Part shown: piece after piece, positions 7,152 to 10,690 of the stretch
Layout: the number at the start of each line of letters is the position of its first letter
Position numbering within the stretch: position 1 is the first letter of the stretch
From: Clostridiales bacterium
Lineage (GTDB): Bacteria; Bacillota; Clostridia; Oscillospirales; QAMX01
Length of the DNA stretch: 10,690 bases
Reading direction: 5' to 3'
NCBI GenBank assembly: GCA_012514045.1
Contig: JAAZBA010000248.1
Coordinates: 1-10,690 of the forward strand
Made by a program: the position numbers and the translations under genes
Notes under the pieces: generated by a model
The model's input: only the letters and a program-made list of their open reading frames with translations
Databases searched by the model: none
Told to the model about the DNA's origin: nothing

Positions 7152-7176
7152 CCTAAGGACTTATGTGTCTTTTAGG
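7152..7176. repeat. Imperfect inverted repeat downstream of the Nudix gene
   Basis: CCTAAGGAC (7152-7160) can pair with GTCTTTTAGG (7167-7176) around a six-base loop, with a small internal loop. No T-run follows, so a terminator role is doubtful. Confidence 0.4.
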
Positions 7177-7232
7177 GAAACTCTATTCAGCTTCCGTTTG
7201 ATGGTATCATAAAATCTTTAACTACATTTCAG

Positions 7233-7252
7233 GCTCCTCATATGTGGGGAGC
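7233..7252 (+). terminator. Possible weak terminator of the Nudix gene
   Basis: GCTCCTCA (7233-7240) pairs over eight positions with TGGGGAGC (7245-7252) with one G-U wobble, across a TATG loop. It is followed by TTATATTTATA, which is T-rich but broken. The hairpin lies about 100 bases past the Nudix stop and is the best candidate for the end of that transcript. Confidence 0.4.
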
Positions 7253-7322
7253 TTATATTTATACCCTTTAAGTCTCACTTGAACACTGTGTTGTTTTTCA
7301 TTCTGATTCATGATATAGTGAT

Positions 7323-7363
7323 AAAAAATGAAAAGGCGGGCGCTTTCGCGCACACCTTTTCAT
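7323..7363 (-). terminator. Rho-independent terminator of the Cys/Glu-rich gene
   Basis: On the minus strand a 9-bp stem ATGAAAAGG/CCTTTTCAT (7363-7355 with 7336-7328) leads through a short internal loop to GCGC-GAAA-GCGC, a stable GNRA-capped tip. It is followed by a T-run (7328-7323). The stem starts 30 bases after the stop codon. The GAAA loop and the T-run on this strand show that it serves the minus-strand gene. Confidence 0.8.
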
Positions 7364-7393
7364 AAATCTTTGTATTCAGATGTAAAAGGTTTC

Positions 7394-7699
7394 TTACTCT
7401 GCCTTGTCCTCTGCGTGAGCTTCTTCTTCGCAGCAGCACTCTTCTTCACAGCAGCATTCCTCTGCTGGAATCTCTTCCTCGCAGCAGCACTCTTCTACGG
7501 GAGTCTCGCAGCAACAACATTCCTCTGCGGGAGGTACTACACAGTAGCAGCATTCTTCTGCGGCTTCCTCAAGCTCGCAGCAGTTCTTCTCGGCGCATTT
7601 CTTCTTCCAGATTATATAACCTACAGCTGCAGCTGCGGAAAGAACACCGACGGCGGCAGCGATGCCGAGATACTTCTTGTTACAGTTAAGTATTTTCAT
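7394..7699 (-). CDS. Small membrane-anchored protein with a Cys/Glu-rich tail, function unknown
   Basis: I do not recognise this 101-residue protein. Residues about 10-31 form one hydrophobic, Ala-rich segment followed by WKKK, so it is probably a membrane anchor. The rest is a low-complexity acidic tail. The whole protein has 20 Cys and 24 Glu, with Cys runs at 40-41, 50-53 (CCYC), 61-64, 71-73, 82-84 and 88-90, separated by EE or EEE and short P-A/P-V spacers. The repeating unit is roughly PxEECCC. The composition suggests binding of soft metals, iron-sulfur species or thiol-reactive compounds, but this is inference; it could also be lipidated or heavily disulfide-bonded. Which side of the membrane holds the tail is unclear, because lysines flank both ends of the anchor. 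GAGGTGA lies 6 bases before the ATG, and a consensus-like promoter and a terminator frame the gene. This makes it a real single-gene unit despite its odd composition and the open antisense frame. Confidence 0.8.
   Translation of the reverse strand: MKILNCNKKYLGIAAAVGVLSAAAAVGYIIWKKKCAEKNCCELEEAAEECCYCVVPPAEECCCCETPVEECCCEEEIPAEECCCEEECCCEEEAHAEDKAE
7428..7496 (-). repeat. Repeated 18-bp units within the Cys/Glu-rich gene
   Basis: The plus-strand string TCGCAGCAGCACTCTTCT occurs identically at 7428-7445 and 7479-7496, 51 bases (17 codons) apart and in the same frame. Less exact copies lie nearby. The unit encodes the EECCCE core, so the tail seems to have grown by duplication of a short module. 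Confidence 0.85.
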
Positions 7700-7728
7700 A
7701 TAGTGTCACCTCATTTCTAGTTTATAAT

Positions 7729-7756
7729 ATTATAACACATTCTGTTCCCTCGTCAA
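7729..7756 (-). promoter_or_regulatory. Promoter for the Cys/Glu-rich gene
   Basis: On the minus strand, TTGACG (7756-7751), a 16-base spacer and TATAAT (7734-7729) with a TGT extension directly before it. The predicted start of transcription is near 7722, about 23 bases before the start codon. Its strength suggests high expression of the small protein. Confidence 0.75.
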
Positions 7757-7806
7757 GTGGGAAATGTTAAATTTTTCGTTACTGATGCGATTGTATCTGA
7801 AAATAC

Positions 7807-7835
7807 TTGAAAATAGAGGCAGAATGTTGTAAAAT
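7807..7835 (+). promoter_or_regulatory. Promoter for the xpaC-telA-lemA-TPM operon
   Basis: TTGAAA (7807-7812), a 17-base spacer and TAAAAT (7830-7835). The predicted start near 7842 leaves a leader of about 32 bases. It diverges from the promoter of the Cys/Glu-rich gene, with about 50 bases between their -35 boxes. Confidence 0.7.
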
Positions 7836-7873
7836 ATTATTGATATTAAATATAAGGATCTGGAGTCACAGGC

Positions 7874-8530
7874 ATGAAAAAAACGAAGAAAATCCGAAGA
7901 GCCATCCCAATATATCTTTTGGGAATTACATGGCTTGTCTACGGTCTGATTTTTCCTCTTTATAAAACAGCTCATTTTTTAACCGTGTCACTTTTGTCCG
8001 CTGTTGTGTTTATTGTAGCCTATGCTCTCATACCTGCTCGTACGATTGAGATTGAGGTGGATGAAAAGTTCGGCAAAACCGGAAATAAGGACACAGATGA
8101 ACTGCTTAGCGAAGGAGAAAAGTATCTTTCGAAACTCAGGGAATACAATCAGAAAATATACGAGCCGGATATGTCCCGTCAGGTGTCAAGAATGATTATA
8201 GCCGCTACAGGGATTTTCAGTGAGATATCAAAAAATCCTTCAAAGGCGCCGAGAATCCGCCGGTTCATGAATTACTACGTACCAACAACGATTAAAATCC
8301 TTGACGCAAGAGAGAAGCTGGCTTCCTCTGGCGTAAAGGGTGAAAATATAACAAAAACCCTTCGCAGCATTGAAGAAAACATGGTTCTCATCGCCTCAGC
8401 CTTTGAACGTCAGCTGGACAACCTCTTTGAAGACGAAGCTCTCGACATTTCAACAGATATCGAGGTGCTTGAGGGAATGCTTGCAAGCGAAGGGATAATA
8501 ACAGAAGACAGGAGAGACAGCAATGGATAA
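7874..8530 (+). CDS. xpaC: XpaC-family membrane protein (5-bromo-4-chloroindolyl phosphate hydrolysis family)
   Basis: This 218-residue protein has a Lys/Arg-rich N-terminus and two hydrophobic segments (about 11-30 and 34-55), then a soluble, mostly helical domain from 56 onward. The layout and the neighbouring telA match the XpaC family (halogen hydrolase Pfam family), named after hydrolysis of a chromogenic phosphate in Bacillus; its true biochemical function is not established. GGAG lies about 9 bases before the ATG. Its end overlaps the telA start by 8 bases, implying coupled translation. In Bacillus and relatives xpaC and telA-like genes are paired, which supports both calls. I see no catalytic motif that would fix a reaction. 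Confidence 0.8.
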   Translation: MKKTKKIRRAIPIYLLGITWLVYGLIFPLYKTAHFLTVSLLSAVVFIVAYALIPARTIEIEVDEKFGKTGNKDTDELLSEGEKYLSKLREYNQKIYEPDMSRQVSRMIIAATGIFSEISKNPSKAPRIRRFMNYYVPTTIKILDAREKLASSGVKGENITKTLRSIEENMVLIASAFERQLDNLFEDEALDISTDIEVLEGMLASEGIITEDRRDSNG

Positions 8531-9647
8531 CGAAATCAAGCTTACATTCGGCACACCTGAACCCGGGGTTTTAAACGAGCCCATTGAAGGAGTTAAGCGG
8601 GATATAGAGGATATAAAAGCAACTCTCTCTCCCGCGGAGCTTGCTACTGTGGAGGAATTCGCCTCCCGCATAGACATCCGCAATTCTAATATGATTCTGC
8701 AGTATGGCGCTGAAGCGCAGAAAAAGATTGCCAACTTTTCCGACTCCTCACTTGACAAGGTCAGGACAAAGGACTTGGGAGAAATTGGCAACATGATGAG
8801 TAATCTTGTGCTTGAACTCAAAGATTTTTCTCCTAAAGAAGAGGAAAAGAAGGGCATAAGAGGATTTTTCAAAAGAGTTGCAAGCGGCGCCGCAGCTCTA
8901 AAAGTAAGATACGAAAAGGCTGAGGTAAACGTAGATAAAATCTGCGGAATGTTGGAGGATCATCAGGTTCAGCTGCTCAAGGATATTGCCGTACTTGATA
9001 AGCTATACGACATGAACCTGTCTTACTTCAAGGAAATGAGCATGTATATCCTGGCAGGAAAGAAGCGGCTTGAGGAAATCCGCGCTACGGAGCTTATAAG
9101 TCTGCGTGAAAAGGCTGCAAACTCCGGTCTTACCGAGGATGCCCAGGCTGCCAATGATTTGGCAAATCTATGCGACCGTTTTGAAAAGAAGCTCTACGAT
9201 TTGGAGCTGACGAGAAACATTTCAATCCAGATGGCGCCGCAAATAAGGCTTATTCAAAACAATAACAGCTTGATGGCGGAAAAAATACAGAGCACCATTG
9301 TAAATACAATACCTCTATGGAAAAATCAGATGGTTCTAGCGCTGGGTATGGAGCATTCCCGTCAGGCAATGGAAGCCCAGAGAAGCGTTACCGATATGAC
9401 AAACGAGCTTCTCAAGAAGAATGCCGAGGCTCTCAAGCAGGGAACCTTGGAGACAGCAAAGGAATCTCAGCGTGGTATTGTGGATATCGAGACACTTACA
9501 TATACAAATCAGACACTTATAACAACAATCGATGAGATGCTGAGAATTAATGCCGAGGGCAAGGAGAAGCGCTATGCCGCCGAAGCGGAACTGGGAAGAA
9601 TTGAGGATGAGCTGAAGCGCAAGCTCCTCGAACAGAGAAACGGATAG
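8523..9647 (+). CDS. telA: TelA-family toxic anion resistance protein
   Basis: This 374-residue, highly helical protein has no membrane segment or signal peptide, so it is probably cytoplasmic or membrane-associated through XpaC. The C-terminal half carries the family core: APQIRLIQNNNSLMAEKIQS, then TIPLWKNQMVLALGM, TNELLKKNAEALK, IVDIETLTYTNQTL and a closing EAELGRIEDELKRKL helix. TelA/KlaA proteins were first linked to tellurite resistance on plasmids; chromosomal homologues affect resistance to cell-wall antibiotics, bacteriocins and other envelope stresses, with unknown mechanism. The length is normal. AGGAGA lies within the end of xpaC, 8 bases before this ATG, and the 8-base overlap couples the two genes. 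Confidence 0.9.
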   Translation: MDNEIKLTFGTPEPGVLNEPIEGVKRDIEDIKATLSPAELATVEEFASRIDIRNSNMILQYGAEAQKKIANFSDSSLDKVRTKDLGEIGNMMSNLVLELKDFSPKEEEKKGIRGFFKRVASGAAALKVRYEKAEVNVDKICGMLEDHQVQLLKDIAVLDKLYDMNLSYFKEMSMYILAGKKRLEEIRATELISLREKAANSGLTEDAQAANDLANLCDRFEKKLYDLELTRNISIQMAPQIRLIQNNNSLMAEKIQSTIVNTIPLWKNQMVLALGMEHSRQAMEAQRSVTDMTNELLKKNAEALKQGTLETAKESQRGIVDIETLTYTNQTLITTIDEMLRINAEGKEKRYAAEAELGRIEDELKRKLLEQRNG

Positions 9648-9653
9648 TAAAAG

Positions 9654-10208
9654 ATGAAAGCGAAGTTTTTGGAAAACAAAAAAATCGCCATCATTGCCGC
9701 TGCCGCAATGATTTTCATCTCGGTGCTGCTCCTGGGAGGCGTAAAGTTAAGAAGAGACAGAGACAAGGTTCAAGAGTTGTTCTATAGCGGTGTTGAAAAA
9801 GACAGCCTGAGCATATATAATGATCTTGCCGCAAGGGCTGAGTCCTCTCAAAACCTTGTGACAATCGCGGCGAAGTACCTTGATGCCAATGCCAAGGAGA
9901 TAACCTCGGTACAGACAGCCTGCAAATCCCTTCTTGAGCTGGAGCTTCCTTCCGAGATGTACAACGCGAACCACGATCTCACCGTGGCTGTGGATGCTTT
10001 ATACTCAAAGATTGCGGATATGAAGCTGAGTGAAGAGGATTCCCGCCTTGCCTCAAAGCAGTTTACAGAGCTTTCAAGCCGTAATCAGACCATATCCCAT
10101 GACGGCTTCAATGGCGAGGCTTCCAGATTTAACACAGTAATGAAATCTTTTCCTGCGTCTCTGATAACCGCGGTAAATGGAATTGAAAGGGTTGATCTAT
10201 TCAGATAA
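9654..10208 (+). CDS. Divergent LemA-like membrane protein
   Basis: This 184-residue protein has one N-terminal hydrophobic segment (about 11-30) and an all-helical remainder. The spacing of YNDLAARAESSQNL, then KYLDANAKEI, and the C-terminal FNGEASRFNTVMKSFPASLI (152-171) resembles LemA, whose end reads roughly YNxxVxxYNxxIxxFPxxxxA. The two tyrosines of that motif are Phe here, so it is a divergent member. LemA function is unknown. The gene begins 6 bases after telA and ends one base before the TPM gene, a LemA-TPM order also seen in many other bacteria. No strong ribosome site is visible, so translation probably depends on coupling to telA. Confidence 0.72.
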   Translation: MKAKFLENKKIAIIAAAAMIFISVLLLGGVKLRRDRDKVQELFYSGVEKDSLSIYNDLAARAESSQNLVTIAAKYLDANAKEITSVQTACKSLLELELPSEMYNANHDLTVAVDALYSKIADMKLSEEDSRLASKQFTELSSRNQTISHDGFNGEASRFNTVMKSFPASLITAVNGIERVDLFR

Positions 10209-10209
10209 A

Positions 10210-10690
10210 ATGAAAAAAAGAGTAATAATGCTGCTCCTTGCGGCAATAATACTTGCGGCTCCTGCATTAGCGTTTGATGTGTTGGCGCCTACCGAGCTGT
10301 TTTACGTCGCAGACTACGCCGGTGTGTTGGAACGGGATACGATTGAGCACATAGTGGGAAAAAACGATGTTCTATACAATTCCACAGGCGCTCAAATATG
10401 CGTTGTAACGGTGGATTTCATCGGTGACGCGGGAATTGAGGACTATGCCTACAAGCTATTTAATGATTGGGGTATAGGATCTGCAGAAAAGAACAACGGA
10501 GTGCTTCTGCTGCTTGTAATCGGAGCGGAGGACTACTACTGTATGCAGGGAAAAGGTATTGAAAAGAATCTGTCCTCGGGAGAGCTGGGAGATATTCTCT
10601 ACGAGTACCTTGAACCCGATTTTGCCGCAAAAAACTACGATGACGGCGTAAGAAAAGTGTTTGACGCCCTTGAAAGCAAAATTTCCACGA
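10210..10690 (+). CDS. TPM-domain (YgcG-type) exported protein, 3' end outside the window
   Basis: The reading frame is open from the ATG at 10210 to the window edge, 160 codons, with no stop. Residues 1-21 form a clear signal peptide (MKKR, a hydrophobic core, then APALA as cleavage site). The TPM domain follows: YVADYAGVLE near 32-41, GAQICVVTV (60-68), LFNDWGIGSAEKNNGVLLLLV (82-102), then MQGKGIEKNLSSGELGDIL and DFAAKNYDDGV. These are the usual family landmarks. TPM domains occur in a plant photosystem II repair protein with reported phosphatase activity and in bacterial YgcG proteins, whose role is unclear; here it should act outside the membrane. Family members often continue into a transmembrane and Gly/Ser-rich tail, which cannot be seen. 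Only one base separates it from the LemA-like gene and no good ribosome site is visible, which suggests translational coupling. Confidence 0.85.
   Translation, partial: MKKRVIMLLLAAIILAAPALAFDVLAPTELFYVADYAGVLERDTIEHIVGKNDVLYNSTGAQICVVTVDFIGDAGIEDYAYKLFNDWGIGSAEKNNGVLLLLVIGAEDYYCMQGKGIEKNLSSGELGDILYEYLEPDFAAKNYDDGVRKVFDALESKIST

Larger units (their letters stand above)
7132..7322. other. Intergenic region with weak hairpins and no gene recognised
   Basis: These 191 bases between the Nudix stop and the terminator of the opposing Cys-rich gene hold two hairpins (7152-7176 and 7233-7252), an 8-base repeat AGCTTCCG near 7145 and 7189, and a promoter-like pair near 7291-7319. No reading frame with a ribosome site and no match to a known RNA family is evident by eye. 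Confidence 0.5.

Noticed and set aside
7328..7720. Plus-strand open frame of 130 codons, hydrophobic, opposite the Cys/Glu-rich gene
   Set aside because: It has no ribosome site. It is open because the complements of Glu and Cys codons are Phe/Leu/Ala codons, while the minus-strand gene has a promoter, ribosome site and terminator.
7687..7807. 10-base inverted repeat AAGTATTTTC / GAAAATACTT (7687-7696 and 7798-7807) flanking the divergent promoter region
   Set aside because: It is AT-rich and short, one copy lies in coding sequence, and the arms are over 100 bases apart; chance is the simpler explanation without conservation data.
1..10690. Mobile element, phage, CRISPR or attachment site, including integration at the tRNA-Arg 3' end
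   Set aside because: No transposase, integrase, regularly spaced repeats or duplicated tRNA 3' end is seen; the tRNA is followed directly by its own terminator.

Overview
The window looks like ordinary chromosome from a Gram-positive Clostridia-type bacterium, most likely a gut anaerobe near Oscillospiraceae/Ruminococcaceae. This is inferred from several features: strong AGGAG-type ribosome sites, TTGAAA/TATAAT-type promoters with 17-bp spacers, an aldo/keto reductase carrying ferredoxin clusters, an EF-G paralogue of the kind common in Firmicutes, and an XpaC-TelA pair. No insertion sequence, phage gene, integrase or CRISPR array is visible, and no gene-free stretch exceeds 300 bases (the longest is 7132-7393).

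Left end (1-1360, minus strand): a tRNA-Arg(CCG) gene with its own consensus promoter, a perfect palindrome over the predicted start of transcription, and a Rho-independent terminator. Upstream of it lies a [4Fe-4S] aldo/keto reductase with a well-formed promoter. Between 1361 and 1542 this promoter diverges from the promoter of rlmB.

Centre left (1543-4457, plus strand): rlmB (23S rRNA 2'-O-methyltransferase) is followed after 32 bases by a 712-residue membrane protein. That protein has the layout of a P1B-type (CPx) metal ATPase but has lost every recognisable catalytic motif, so it appears to be a pseudo-ATPase. Centre (4493-7131, plus strand): an EF-G-like translational GTPase with its own promoter and terminator, then a small Nudix hydrolase of the Ap4A-hydrolase type.

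Centre right (7323-7756, minus strand): a complete single-gene unit (promoter, ribosome site, gene, terminator) encodes a 101-residue membrane-anchored protein whose tail is built almost entirely of Glu and Cys.

Right end (7807 to the edge, plus strand): a tightly packed operon of an XpaC-family membrane protein, a TelA-family protein, a divergent LemA-like membrane protein and a TPM-domain (YgcG-type) exported protein that runs off the window. The overlaps and 1-6 base gaps suggest that these four envelope-associated proteins are made together. The items most worth pursuing are the degenerate P-type ATPase, the Cys/Glu-rich anchored protein and the XpaC-TelA-LemA-TPM cluster.
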